A stretch of DNA of 64,000 bases from Phoronis australis (lineage: Eukaryota; Phoronida; Phoronidae), in the NCBI GenBank assembly GCA_002633005.1, contig NMRA01000033.1, forward strand, positions 1,427,508 to 1,491,507. The letters are read 5' to 3'. The position numbers and the translations under genes were made by a program. Below are positions 25,682 through 39,200 of this stretch, piece by piece; the first letter of the stretch is position 1; each line of letters starts with the position of its first letter. Below the pieces are notes generated by a model, which saw only the letters and a program-made list of their open reading frames with translations, was not told the origin of the DNA and did not search any database.

Positions 25682-25938
25682 TTTCTGAGGAACAGTTCAA
25701 AGAAAATGCCTCAAAAATGCAAGAAATTGAGTCCCAGATTGCATATACTCTGAGGGGGTCTATATTGCAGAGAAACGTTGAATATTTTTACCAGTTCAAA
25801 ATCACTCTACTGTTCCTGCTAAATTTTTTTGTTATATTTACTAACCTCTCAAGTTTTAACTGCTGTTCGCATGCTCACCATATTGACACAAGAGCAGAGG
25901 AATTGTTAAAACCTCTTGAGATAACGCCTGACTACAAC
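25682..25938 (+). CDS. Candidate exon or exons of an unidentified gene
   Basis: After an acceptor-like TTTAG the frame reads ISEEQFKENASKMQEIESQI, then AYTLRG, and stays open (with a hydrophobic stretch that may be intronic) to AEELLKPLEITPDYN, where a strong donor GTAAGT begins at 25939. The charged helical composition looks coding. A CR1-type LINE follows immediately in the presumed intron. The product is not recognised. It could also be part of an older mobile element. Confidence 0.3.
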
Positions 25939-26125
25939 GTAAGTCCCAAGAGATTTCAGTACTCGACTCGATCATCAACGATGGCGGAAGTAATGACACC
26001 GGTCAAGATGGCGACCGCCAGTACAGAACGGAATTCTCCGAGCAGCTCTCTATGGAGTATCTTGTCGCCACTCAAAACCTCTCAAAGTGAAGTATTACTG
26101 AACTTTCGCCACCTATCTCCATAGC

Positions 26126-27278
26126 CTCAGTTAAACAGGTTGCTTCCAACCAAACTGTCATAGATCTTGAAAGATTCTGCACTGATGACTGTGTCAAGCA
26201 AGGGCGCGAGGAAGGAAGAATGGTTGAATGGTCCCTATGTACTAGATGGTACCACTACACACGCATGGGCATCACCTCACTGTCCAAAAATGCCTTTTGG
26301 CCATGCCCCTCATGCAGAAACATGTCGTCTGATATAAGGTTTATCCGACACCAGTTAAATGATGCTCTTGGGGAAGTTACAAGAAAAAGTATGATAATTG
26401 AAACGTTGATAGATATCTCATGTCTGGTGATACTATGATTAAGTGTGAAGAGTCCGTTAATCTGCTGGGTGTCCAACTTGACAGCCACTTAAAATTCCAT
26501 GAGCACATTGATGTTATTTGCAAAAAAGCTTCAAGAAAGATGAATGCCTTGTTCCGTCTTCGTAATGTTTTAGGCATTAACAGTAAGCTTAAGTTATATT
26601 ATGCATTTATAAGATCCTATTTTAATCACTACCCCCTCGTTTGGCACCTATGTGGAATACAGAAAAGTAGGAAAATGGAAAAGATACAACACCATGCTTT
26701 AAAATTTGTGTTCAATGACAGCGAGTCCAGCTACTCACAACTCTTAGATAAGGCTAGGAGCTGCTCTCTAACTAGTTGGCGGATGAAATGTTTATCTATT
26801 GAAGTATTCAAAAATGTTCATATTATTGGACCCTGTCCTTTGTGAGGAAAGCTTGAATTTAGCGAGTCTGGATACGGTCTCAGAGGTGAAAACTGTCTCT
26901 ATGTGAAACGCTTTAATACGATGACTTACGGATGTAACTCAATCTCCCATAAAGGTACTTTGCTGTGGAACTCATTGCCATCAGTAATGAGACAATGTAC
27001 TGCCTTAAATGAATTTGACACTCTTGCTCATGACTTTTTCTCTGAGATCTGCTCTTGTGAAAACTGCTTTGGATGCCTACACGCTCCGAAACATGTATGT
27101 GTACTTTTGTATTTATATTTATGTTTAAGTTCTGTATATTCTCCGTAGTGTAGAATTAGCTAGTGTTTTAGTTCTGTTCATTTTGTAGATTTTAAATTTG
27201 TCGGATAATAGCACTTGTGCTAACGTTTCATTGTTAAAGCTCACCGACTTTTAAATAAAGATTATTACTACTACTTAC
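26126..27278 (+). mobile_element. CR1-type (Jockey-clade) LINE remnant: PHD-like segment joined to the reverse-transcriptase C-terminus and 3' tail
   Basis: 26126-26340 encodes a PHD-finger-like Cys/His pattern (CTDDC, CTRWYHYTRMGI, WPCPSC) as found in ORF1 or N-terminal parts of such LINEs. At 26420 the frame jumps to the end of a reverse transcriptase with NLLGVQLDSHLKFHEHI, KKASRKMNALFRLR, FNHYPLVWH and KMEKIQHHALKFVFND. The frame continues past one TGA (26843-26845) to SISHKGTLLWNSLPSVMRQ. The 3' end is AATAAAGATTATTACTACTAC at about 27255-27275. Almost all of the endonuclease and polymerase is missing between the two blocks, so the copy is dead and internally deleted. Confidence 0.8.
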
Positions 27279-27493
27279 CGAAAGTATAAATGGTATTTGA
27301 TCATTCAACCCTAGAGTACAAACCAACTATATTTAAAAAAATCTGCGACATGTCATTTTCCCGCTTTGCCTGCACCTAACAGGCAGGAACTCACTGAACA
27401 GATTATAGATTTACAACATCACTTCTCATTTTTCTTTTTTGCAAAATATAAATTTGGCACAATTTATAAAACAGCATGCTGACGATTTTTCAG

Positions 27494-27900
27494 TTTTATG
27501 GAGAATACAGTCGGAAAGTGAAGGACTTACTTAACATAGATCATGGTGATGCTTTGAAAAAATTGTTTATTGATGTCAAACTGCTTTGCATAAATAAATC
27601 ATTTATTAATTTCAAACATTCATTGGTTGAACTAGACTTGTTTTAGTCTATACTACTCTAATAGTTGAATAAGATTATTTCCTAGTTATAAAATAGATGT
27701 AATTTTTACACATTTTACAACAAGCACATACCTATGAATTAATGCCTGTTCAATATTTCTAGACAACTTTACAAGATCAGGTCAGACAGATGAGAATCAT
27801 ATTGTTCAACATGGCAAATCTGGACCTAAGCCAAGAGACTCCACAGGAACCTGAAGATTTCAGAAGACAATGCCAACTGGACCTTGGACTCAAAAATAAA
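27494..27900 (+). CDS. Two candidate exons of the same unidentified gene
   Basis: 27494 onward follows the acceptor TTTTTCAG and reads FYGEYSRKVKDLLNIDHGDA, then LKKLFID, with an uncertain donor near 27575. 27763-27900 lies between TTTCTAG and GTAAAA, is exactly 46 codons, and reads TTLQDQVRQMRIILFNMANL, then SQETPQEPEDFRRQCQLDLG. Amphipathic, acidic, no membrane segment. No start or stop exon was found, so it may be a gene fragment. Confidence 0.3.
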
Positions 27901-30203
27901 GTAAAAAATATAAAATTAAAATGACATTCATATCAACCATGTCTTGTAAAAAAATAATTTATGCTTTCAATTAGGGCCAGGTATTCAAAAACCCAGTCTC
28001 CATTTGTGTACCACTGTCAGTGTTCAACCAGCTCCAGTTACTTTCACACAACACTTTGATTGATAAGTGCAGACAACCAGGCAACATACTGAATATTGCA
28101 TAGATATTGCAGTGAGTTTTCATGAAGTCAACTATAGGTTTTTGGATAGGCCATGTTTCAAAAGTGAATTTCAAAAACCATGGAATCAATTTATCCAAAT
28201 GAACTGTGTCATTTGTTCAATCATCCTTTCACTTCTCTAAATACCAAAGTGTTGCTGATATGAGAATTGTCAGTGTATAAGTGTCATAACATTTGCTCAA
28301 AACACTTCTATTTATGCTGTTCTTATATCTTTCAAATGGTTAGTTAGAACAATTGCTACAAAAGTAGCTATCACTTTCCTGTAACAACTATGTAGTTTTC
28401 GTATAACAAGTTAATGTATTGAAAATGCAACATAATGAAATCTCATTTGTTTGTCATACTGCGTCACAAACAGATATTTTTTTCATTGAGCATAAATGGC
28501 CAGAGTCCTTAAGAACTGTATACCACCTTCCAAAGCATAGCTTTTCAGTTGCATGTGAGCGAGTGTGTGAAAGGGTTAGCCACTGTGATTTTTTTCAGTC
28601 AACCAGCTCTTTATCGGTGCTATTCATAGTAGCACTATACCCAAAAGATTGTTGGGCCAAAGTAAAAGAAATTTTTAAGTTGTGTGACCAGTCTGACATC
28701 AGTTGTGGCAAGTCATCAGATGTTGTCCCATCCATGGGACAAACAGTAAATTTTCAATTATTTTTTACCTTATCTCCTCATTGGGGACAAGTTTTTAGTT
28801 AGTGATATATGTATCCCAACACTGAGGATTTCCAAAAACTAAATAACGGCTTTGTGATTGCAAAAGGGGGTTCACGGGCAAAACACCATTCTCATTAACA
28901 ACCAGAGGTGACTGTCCCAGTGACCCACCCAACAAGATACGGTCTGGGCCCAGAGGCAACCACACCAGCATGCCAACAGTCTCAAACCAGCTTAGTGCTA
29001 TAGTTACTGGAAAATCTACTAATTGTTAACACAACGAAATCCCCTGTTGCCAATTTGAAAGCATGGTCAAATGCAACTGTTTCTAGAAGAGGCAACCATG
29101 GTTGACAGTGGTTTGACCATTGTTGACCATGGTCAAAAGCATAGTCAAGCACAGCCAACCATGGTTTAATCACCATTGAACCATGGTTGACCGTGCATAA
29201 CCGTGCTTATTCATGGTTAACTGTGCTAACACTTTGCAGGAGAGGTCAGTTGTGCTCGAAATAAGCTTTTTGGGAAACCATGACTAGTGACAATAACGAC
29301 CTTGATCTCACTCAAAGAGTGAACATAGTAGTTTGATAGTGTGCCATGTTATAAATATATACATCCGGAGTTATTCACATTTGTCGCTTCGATGAAAACA
29401 ATGAGTGACCGGGCATAGTTTTTCCCACGAAGACTGGTATCTGCGGCTTGATGGCATTTGAGCTCGAAAAACTAGTAGGTAATGTTATACACAGTACAAG
29501 CCCAAAGTAATGAGACACAATACCGTTTCCCAGTCATAGCTGGTCAGTACCCGTCAACACAGGTCATCGACCAGCTGCTCCAACAGTGAATTTCACTCGC
29601 ACTCAGCCGGCTTTAACAGGGAATTCTGCTTACGTTCAGCCGTCCTGACAGCAGTAATGTGTCCTTCGGTCTCTTGACATTATTTTCTACCACATAGTGT
29701 TCAATAACTAGTATGTTATTGGTACTTGTGATCACATCTAACACCAAACTTGTGCAATTTATAAAGGCATCTGGGAGCAAGCATTGGTGTTAATTTCAGC
29801 ACCCACAAATAAACATTGCACGATTGTAGAGATAGGTTTACCCAAAAATGCAAGACTAGATTACGGAACTATTTAGACTATACATGTCCACCCTCAAGAG
29901 ATAATACATCAACTCTGGGTCACAAAGAAACATTACAAGCCTGCTACATTTAACAAAAACTAAAACTGCTTGCACTTGGACTACATGAAATACCTAGGAT
30001 CCAACATTATGAATCCTAGGAAAAACTGGTGCAATGCTGATCGTCTACATTCACGCCTCTAGGAAAATAAGAAAAGCGCCCGTTCTTCACTGGCGCCACC
30101 TAGTGCATAACAAACCTCCCATTGGGCGGCAACAGCAAGACAGTCAACTAACTTTGTTACCCGTAACCAGCCATTGTGCAGTAACTATAGCTCGTGCTTG
30201 TGA
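27901..30203. other. Downstream flank of SFXN2, no confident gene
   Basis: It holds an ACCATGGTTGACC-rich patch at 29095-29215 and an ATG-less 60-codon ORF at 28847-29029. No canonical minus-strand AATAAA close to the SFXN2 stop was found. A TTTAAT (minus ATTAAA) at about 29165 is a weak candidate for its poly(A) signal. Confidence 0.35.
29095..29215. repeat. Cluster of ACCATGGTTGACC-type short repeats
   Basis: ACCATGGTT and its inverse recur about every 15-25 bases (near 29096, 29126, 29159, 29182), with CCGTGC variants. The palindromic CCATGG cores make a locally self-complementary patch. Confidence 0.6.
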
Positions 30204-33200
30204 TCATAAGCCTTTGTTGAAGTATAACTTGTCAGGCATGCTGTCCCCATATCTGGCCGTCAGTTGTTCCAGTTGTGCCCCATCCAGTAGCTTCAATCGA
30301 CGCGTATCAATCGAACTGAAATTGCCAAAAGGTACAAGTCACTACTTGTTGCCAGCGTACCACTTAATAGCGCCCCTCGCCTGATAACGGTCAGACACAT
30401 GGACTGGCAAATCACACACGGAAAATCCATGAAATGCGAACCCAATGTCTTGATATTTACTGCTGATAAATTTTCTAATGCCATCAGCAGTAAAGACGGT
30501 GCTTCATGTCAAGGCATTAGTCAACATCTTACTCAAACTCATGGACTGGGTCATAAATTCAAAATAGTGTATTTACGCATGTTACTTTTGAAATCAATTC
30601 ATTCAAAATTCATTACAACTAAACAAGTGCAGGAAGTTGGTGCAAACAGTCCAGTCAATTGGTGTTTAGGGGAGTGTCAATTGGTGTTGAGGGGAGTGAA
30701 TCGATATTTAGGGGAGTGTCAATTGACCTATCGCAAGCTCCGCCCCCTTGCGTAATGTCTACTAACAAACAATAAGTTTTACCCGGCAACATTTTTTGGA
30801 AACGAAGGTGTGTCAAGAATGATGAGTTCTAAATGGCCAGTTAAGCCATCACTCAAAATCCTGGCGATAGGTCAATTGGTGTTTGGGGGAGTGGCAATCG
30901 GTGTTAAAGAGGATGTCAATCGGTGTTTAGGGGAGTGTCAACTGGTGTTTGGGGAGTGTCAATCAGTGTTCAGGAGAGTGTCAATCAGTGTTCAGGATAG
31001 TGTCAATCAGTGTTGAGGGGAGTGTCAATCGGTGTTTAGGGGAGTGTCGGTCAGTAGAAACACTTAGATCCCAACTTGCATCATGTTTACTTCGTAATTA
31101 AACGGTGTATTTAACAGCAAAGGGTCAATGCTTCACTACAACAGAGACCCTCCACTCTGGCGTCCATCAAAGTTATCGGCAGGGTTCAACTTTGTGATAA
31201 TGGAGGTCATATCAGGCCACCTTATGAGAACTTTAACAGTGATACCATCACCTAGCGATAACTCCAATGTCTGATAATGACCGAAACTAATGGGAAAGTT
31301 CCAAGTTAACTGCAATTTAAGTCAAACTTCGTTAGCAACAGGTTTAACTTGATGGAAAAAGGCCTAAAAAAAGTGGCTGCAGGGGATTACTTGTCCAAAG
31401 AGCACAGGTGTGGCAACGCTATTACACTGGCTTAAGAAGGTTCCAGCCTCAATTCCAGGTTTCAGGAGTAATTTATGTTGAACATAAATGAGCAGGACAA
31501 ATTTGCAGCTTTGTTTTTGGAATTTTTCGCACCATACGAAACTAAGTCACGTTTCAATTGCAATTCGGCAATACTTATACACACTCACCATATTTGAGGA
31601 AATAGACCACACCCAACAGGTACCATAAATATCAAACTGAAAGACAAGAGTGGAGTACTATTCTTAGCAACATTAGCGATGATCTTTTCATGGTTCTTGA
31701 CTACACCATCGAATAATATGTTCATAGCCTGTAAAACACGAATTTTTCAAAGGCAAAATTAGCCACATGCTGTATTCGGCGTAATAACCGCCCAGGGCAC
31801 TTAGAAAAGTTCGTTTCAGGGGGAAGGGGCGCTTTTTATAACCCAAGACCATTGAATCCCGGTCTCCGAAACGGGTGAAATCGGAAGCTACGATTCATCA
31901 TATTTACGCTCTGTGACGTATCTGTAATCTCTGAAAGACTTTCTACAAAACCGTGGTGCATTGCTGTCAAACTTTACTGCTGCATTACGATCATTTTACA
32001 GAAAATTGTGCTGAAATCCCCGGGCGAAAACTCGCCGACTGCCTGCCTCGCAATCGTCGATATGGCGACTTGAATGCTTGAATAAAAATACAGTTTCGAC
32101 TCGAGCAAATTACCTGAAATCCTCCTTAAGTTTTCCAAGTAGCGTCCCTAAGATTTTTAAGTTCCCGTGTAGTCGGGATCACGGTAGGTTTAAGTAAACC
32201 TGAGCTACATCGTGCCATCTATATGTATGATCGGCAACATGAGAAAAATGTATGGACGAACACACATGTTGTTGACACGTAACATTTGTTTTGAAGTTGT
32301 CTGCATTTGTGAGTAAGCGAGCGCGTGCATGTCGCCCGAGTTCATTTGCCCAAACCATAGAGCAGAGACCGTCTTTTGGCCAGAGCCACGCAATCTAACC
32401 AGCTAGATGTGCGTTGCATCTAAAGAAATTTGCACAAGCAGTAGGCCTAATTTAGAGCTTGTTTCATTCAGCACTTGCCGGTCTCGTGTGTTAAAAACGT
32501 TCGACATTTGTCTCGGTAAGGCCACATTAGTCGCCATGTGGCTGGATGCGTACGTAACTATTTGACAGTTATTTTTTGGTGTAAGGGTGTGTAAGCATTC
32601 ACTGTCTGTGGTCATTTTATCGGATATTTGGCTTAAAAACACCAATTATGGTTAATCAAACAATTCATCTCGAAAATAACGCAAACACTTTTTTATAGTA
32701 TTAGAAACTGTCGGAAATCTTGCTGATGCTATGATACCCGTTTCATGAATGGATAGTTCCCGACAAATGTCTTTGATGACAGGTTCATGTATGTAACACG
32801 CGCTTCCTGGCCACATGCTTTTAACACTGGCCAAACTTTTTATTAGTCTCCGATTCGCGGTTTTCACGTGTAGGCCTACAAATAAATTTGGATTCCTGTT
32901 GAAAGCGGGAAATATCTACAAAGCAATCCCGTAGACAAGTACAGTACTTCTGTTCTGAAAGGACAGACTACTGGTCCTCGCAATATCAGCAAAACTTTTG
33001 TGTTTGTTTTGAGGCATGACGGAAGTTTGAAGTGTCACGACTAAATACCGACATAGCGGCGAGGCTCATGGTCTACAAATTCAATGCACAATGATTTTTT
33101 CAGGACTGCCAGATATTATTGATAAATTGAAGACGTTACTGTAGAATTTTAGGACTGTAGGTAAAGCATTTTTCTCATATACACGCACATGGACTGGGCG

Positions 33201-36200
33201 CTTATTTTAGAAAAGTCTGAAAACGCGTGGGGGGCGCTTATAGTGGCATGGACGGTTATTACGGCGAATACGGTATTCAGGACTTTCATGCGAATTATAA
33301 CTGTCTACCAATACAGCTCAAAGATGGAGGCAAGCTCGGATACAAACAAAACCAAAAACTGCACACAAATATTAAACACTAAGGTTCCGATTCATGCAGC
33401 TGCAACATTATTAAACATCCCATAGTGTAAAGTGTTCAGTCATGCGACTACAGCATTACTCAACATTCCATAGTCCAAAGTATTCCGTTTATGCAACAAC
33501 CACTCACAAGCATCCGACTATCATCACTTGTATGGGTCCATGAAGTGGAGCTATCTTCTGCATCCACCGCAGTCTCTCCAGCCTCTGCATGATGACAGGA
33601 CATATCATCATGCCTGGCGCCGCGATCGTGATCCTCGACAGTACCACCTGGCCGATGCCCTTCCCCGCCGCGTACTTGGACTCCGTCATCTTCTCACCAG
33701 TGGCGCTGAACGTGGCGATGCCCGTCTTAAGTTCGCTCTGTCGCATGAGTGGGATGTTTACCATGTTGGCCGCTGCCACGGCCGCAAACGGTACGAACCT
33801 CTGCATCAAGGGTGAGGCACGCTAGACAAAGACAGGTCATAAAAGTATTACTCTCACACAGAAAGTTGGCCGTAAAAGACAATTAACTTGTAAAAAATAC
33901 AGCAGTGAATCCGCTTCTCACACTGTGGGCACCCATTTGGATTTGTTATATCATATGGTAATGCAAACTCGTCAAGAGTAAAAATCTTTAAAAATCCACA
34001 ACAAACCATACTTTTAACTCCCTAATCATACTGAACATTGGCATTTATTACATTCAATGAACACCTAATAACTGAACTTAACATACAAATTGTAACATTT
34101 AAAGGAATTGTGTAATAGCACTCGCAGATTTCACTGATCTTATTTAAGAATGAAAATTTCTTGTGTCACCTTTTCCTAATTTTCTCATTATTTTGTTTCT
34201 GACTGGATATCATTATGTAATAATTAACAACGGAAAAAAATCTTGGGACATAATACTTCGTTTTGTCAAATTTCTCAACAAAAATATCGTATCAGGGAAA
34301 TTTACTTTGCTTTTAGCACGGTTTGTATGGAGTAGCATAAATCAGTGAAACAGTAATTGGTTAAATTTTAGTACTTGCAACAAACAATCCGGTAAGCCTC
34401 TAAAAATAGAAATATGGAAATTATAGCAATTATTTTTGTCAAAAATTGTATGCATATTCTAAGGACAGTTGGTGATACCAATTTCTAGTATACAGTGAAA
34501 ACTATGTCTTTTATGCGACGCACTCTCAAAATTACTGTGCGAACTCTTCAGAGGGCTTTTCCCGACATATTCATACGATTGACTCATGACAAACTTGTAC
34601 ATCAGCCTTTGGTGATTTCATTGCGTATTTCTTCCAAATATTTAAATTGTTTTTCACTGTTTCAGTTCTAAAGCCCAGTAAGTGTATTTTGTATGTTTTA
34701 CAAACAATCCTGTTGCTCACTTGTTACTTTCTCATGACAAAAGTAACTTAAAAGGGCACCAGATTTTAAGAACCAGTGGAGAAAACTGGTTCCCAAAATG
34801 TTGTAGACTGTGAATGACTACCTTTTTTACCCAGTTTTTAATTCACGAAGAATTCATATATACAATACAGGTCATGTGTTTTGCTCACACAGTAAAATAT
34901 TAAATGTGACAATGATTGAGTATCGCTATAAACCAAAAACAAAACGAAAATTACGTTGACCAAACATGACTACACTTTTTCTTAAAATGGTTACAAGGAG
35001 CATACCTACTTAATGTTATCAGAAGCACTCCACTCTCTAGTTGAAGGACCAAATTAATGTCTGGCACAAGAACCAAAACGCATGCTGCGATGACTTTGTA
35101 CAATCACGAAAAGTACCACAGAAAACAATACCATACTAGCATAACAACTTACAATACTCATCACATCTTTAGCTGGGAAACAGACTCTCCCAGTGAACTA
35201 TTCATGTCACAGATAATTTCCACAAGTTCTTACCTTAGCAAGGTATTGCTTCAGACCAATAGCAGTGACCACAGCACTAGTTGTGGCAGTAACATAGGCA
35301 ACTGCAATCTGTCTGAAACAGGAAGATGCTCGTCTCTTAAAACCGCATACATAACATCCATTTTGCACCAGACTTTGCATTACACAGAGAATTTAATAGT
35401 TGTTTTCATAATACTATGGGCAAATCTGAGCATTGACAAAGCTCCAGTGCATGAAAATGCAGATAATATCCATTTCAGTACGTGACAAGATTCTATGTTT
35501 AAATTTTTGCTAGATTTCGTCAAAATCGTTAATGCTTTAGCAGCATGTGTGTTTACAGAAATTCTGTTTATTGCTACAAGAAGAAATGGATGTTGGGAGC
35601 AGTAACGAATTAATTCAGTCCATATCAAAATGTTTACTGCAGTGCTGTTTCATAGCTACAGAAGTTCCGTACAATTGCTACGGTAAATTATTCTGGTACA
35701 AAAGAACCAATTTAGCTTGGCAGAGTTTGGCAAAAGATGTTGAGTTCGTTTCGAAAACTATAATACTGTTATGCATAACACTGAAGATCAAAAATGGCAG
35801 CACATCCTTCCAATGGATCTGAATTGACTGAGAGTAGAAAAATATTTACAAGCATGGTTGAGTGCTTTTATTTTTACAGGTAAGACTTGTTTCACTAGCG
35901 AGGTGAATTTAGTCCCAAACATTTGACGTAGACGTTATTGACAAAGTGACATCTCTTAGTCAATAGCCAAATTTGGAAGCTCCAATCACCTCATCATAAC
36001 AGGTGATAAGCTGCTTGGCATAAAAGTAGTCCAGCCATGCTGTTACATTTTATGATCATCGCAGCAAAAGCGGTAACGAAAATGTATTATGAATTAGCCC
36101 AACAACAGAACCACTAAATTAAGACAGGTCTAGCTCAGGCAGTCTTTGACTATTGTAGTCTAGGGAATAACACAGTAAAAATCCTCCGATTTGGGATAGT

Positions 36201-39200
36201 GAAAAATTTATTATTTTGCCCAAAGTCGGAGCTTGTCCCAAATTCTAGTTATAGCCACTGTTGGCTGTCCCAAGTACAAGAATCACTGAAAAGACAACAA
36301 AATTACCTGTATGTAGATTGAAAACAAATGGTCCGAAACTTGAGAAATATGGCGAATGCTAAAATCCCCATGTCCTAATTTCCAGAATAGAAAATTCAAT
36401 TTCTGTGAGAGTTTCATTGTCCTAAATTCTAGAGACTGTCCCAAACAGGAGAATGTTTGCCGTAGTCCCTCAACCGCAATATGAATGGGTGACTCTATAT
36501 AAACTAGGTGCTGCACAGGAAAGAACCATCCATTTACCACCTGAATAAACTAACACTGGAAAGCTTTTCACTGCCGTAGAGGTGTTCATGAAACAAGGGA
36601 CCTACGTTACCCTTACACATAGGACCAGTGTATCGCTAGCAACACCTAGAGATTTAAAGTTCCCTAATACAAAACAAAAATCAACAACAACACAAAACTT
36701 GAATTATTACCCAACTGTCATGATCACATCAAGACAGGGAAGGCAGTGTCAACTGTCCACAGCTACAATGAAAAACATAGGGGCACTGTAGCGTTGTAAA
36801 CTAAAACAAGAAGTCAACACTGTTAGGCTCTGTTTTGACTGTTGTGTTACTATTGTGACTCTTATTGTTAATCTCTGTGGATTTGACGGTACTGTGCTGT
36901 CTTGTTTAGAGCTCTTGTGTCATTTTTGTTATGCAAATTAGTATGCAAGGTGTGCTAGTGTTTATTCTATCTGAGTTCAGTTTGACACTGGACAGTCGAC
37001 TGAGAGTGTCTTCAATAAACCATTTCAGACCGGTTTGCATGACGTTTAACTGACTTTGACTGATTGGGCCGCAACACCTCTTAAGTCTCCCTGACCCTTA
37101 GTTACAACCTTTTCCACAGTTACAGTGCATGCAAAAAGCAACCGGACAAAATACTATTATTTATTTCTCCATCAAGACGGCTAATTCTGCTGCAGCAAAA
37201 TTCTAATTGTAGAATGACCAACTGTCTTGTTAGTTTTCAGGCAAAAGTTCTCAGTCATGACAACATGCAGTGACTCTGGCGGTAAATATTCCTTGTTCTC
37301 AGCTGTCATGATGCTTTTATCCCATAGCAGACCATGTCAATACATGTATATATCCTATTAAAAACAAAGTTTCAAAATGGACTGCTCACAAGTTTTTCGT
37401 AGGTTTGACATCATAGGTGCCATTCAGTATGGGCAGCGAAAAGGTTTGAAATAGATACAATCAGCAAACAGACAGGTTAACTGTCAAACAAGTAAGTTAC
37501 TTTTACAGACAGACTTATTAATTGCACCGAATAAACATTCCTAAAATGACCGACTGTAGACCCAATGGATTTGTTAGTTCAAATGATGATTGATCAATTA
37601 CAAATAGCAAAACACTGACAAATAATTGTCATTACATAGGTTGAAGTCAAGATGATAACAATTATACCAAAATGTAAAATGTGGGTTCAGGGAGCACTCA
37701 GTCATTGAGTCTCCATGACGTCATTTCACTTATCAGGGCTTGGAATGACCAATGACAAAAAACGCGGAAACTTTGAAACTTTTACGGCCCAAATCATGCC
37801 CGATAACCAGCCTTGAAATGGTCAATGTGAACCTTTCCCCGACAAAAATCGGGAGGACTAAAAAGAAAAAAAAAAAAAACGTTACCACCATCAGTAGCAT
37901 GCGTCTGCGCTCGCCCGTCCACTCCCAAACCACACATTTTTGGCTGCAGAGCGGTAGTATTTGTCGCCGCGCTTAACAATAACACGAGACGCTTTTGAAA
38001 ATCACACCACGCTGTCCCAGCTGCCCCCGCAATGTTGACAATTTACGTTCCTCCGAAACATAAAGAGCAACTTCCGCTTTTCGAGGTGAACGTCGTCTGC
38101 AACGCCGCAGTAAGAAAGGAATTTGCCGCGGAAATTTTATATCAAATCTGATTTTTTTACGCGGAAATATTATAAAAAAAGCGGAAAGCACATTTGAAAA
38201 AAGCGGAAATCCGCGGTTCCGCGGAAATTCCAAGCCCTGACTTATAAGCGGTGTCCTCTCTTCTTAAAGTGCTTGTCTTGTTCATTAAACAAATGACAGT
38301 CCACATCATTTGAAAGTTATGCCTCTTAGATTATGTAAGTAGGTAATGCCTCTTAGATTATGTAAGTATGTACTGCACTTATAGTGTGTTCAGCAGTGGC
38401 CACTTGTTTATACAGAATCCAGTTAGAATCTGTAAAGTTGTCTTGTCTGTTTGGAACATCAGAGCAATTTTGACTTATTTATTTCATGAATAAGTTAATG
38501 TCTGTTAAGCAAACCACTTGTCTAGTTGGGAGTGTTGTTTACTTTGAATCTTTTCACTGTCGGTACTATCACACAAACGAGCAAAGTGAAGATCGAACAA
38601 AAAACAAATATGAGCTGGAACATGAACCACAATGAAGGAGAACAGTCTGGGAAACGTTACCTGAAGAGTTAAGAAGGAATAGTTATCAAATGTCATTTTA
38701 ATTAAATGCCATACTATTCGCAACAAAATGACAAAGCAAGACAGTGCCATTAACACACACAATCAAAGCGATCTTAAGTCTAAAGAACCGTCTATGCACT
38801 CAGATTTTTTATATAAAGATATAGCATTCAAAACTTAGGAAACACTGTCTACATGGACTGTCGTTTTTGACTTTGTATATGCCATGTTGGAATGCTTGCT
38901 TACACACTAGTTGAATACAACAAATCTGAATGTACAGAGAGGGCTGCTTGAATAAATCTTAGCGTATTTCTTACTTGTTGGTCACGTCAGACTGTGCATT
39001 TCTGTTGGTATAGTTGACCAGGGCATTGAAAGACTGGTTGACCCACTGCCAGAAGATCACAGCTGTGTTGGTTCTATAAAGTAAGCAACAGATGGTTTCA
39101 CTATGTCACAGCCACACCATAGCAGACAGGGTTGAACATATCACTGTCTTACATCAACACCAAGAGACCAACAGAGTGTGAAGCAGACTTCTGACTGCAA

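Noticed and set aside
28847-29029. ATG-less 60-codon ORF with a CDCKRGFTGK stretch that recalls an EGF-like module
   Set aside because: Only two cysteines, no start, no good flanking splice sites, and the frame opens right after a stop. Most likely chance.
31637-31740. Open minus-strand frame directly upstream of SFXN2 exon 31636-31589
   Set aside because: The acceptor CTTTCAG ends at 31637, and joining at 31636 gives the conserved [15 protein letters not shown]. The extra frame is intron.
33528-33825. Plus-strand ORFs of 78 and 95 codons
   Set aside because: They are antisense shadows of SFXN2 exon 33821-33508.
37861-37880. A-run near 37868 as a retroposon poly(A) tail
   Set aside because: It is inside the 506-bp MITE and has no flanking target duplication of its own.
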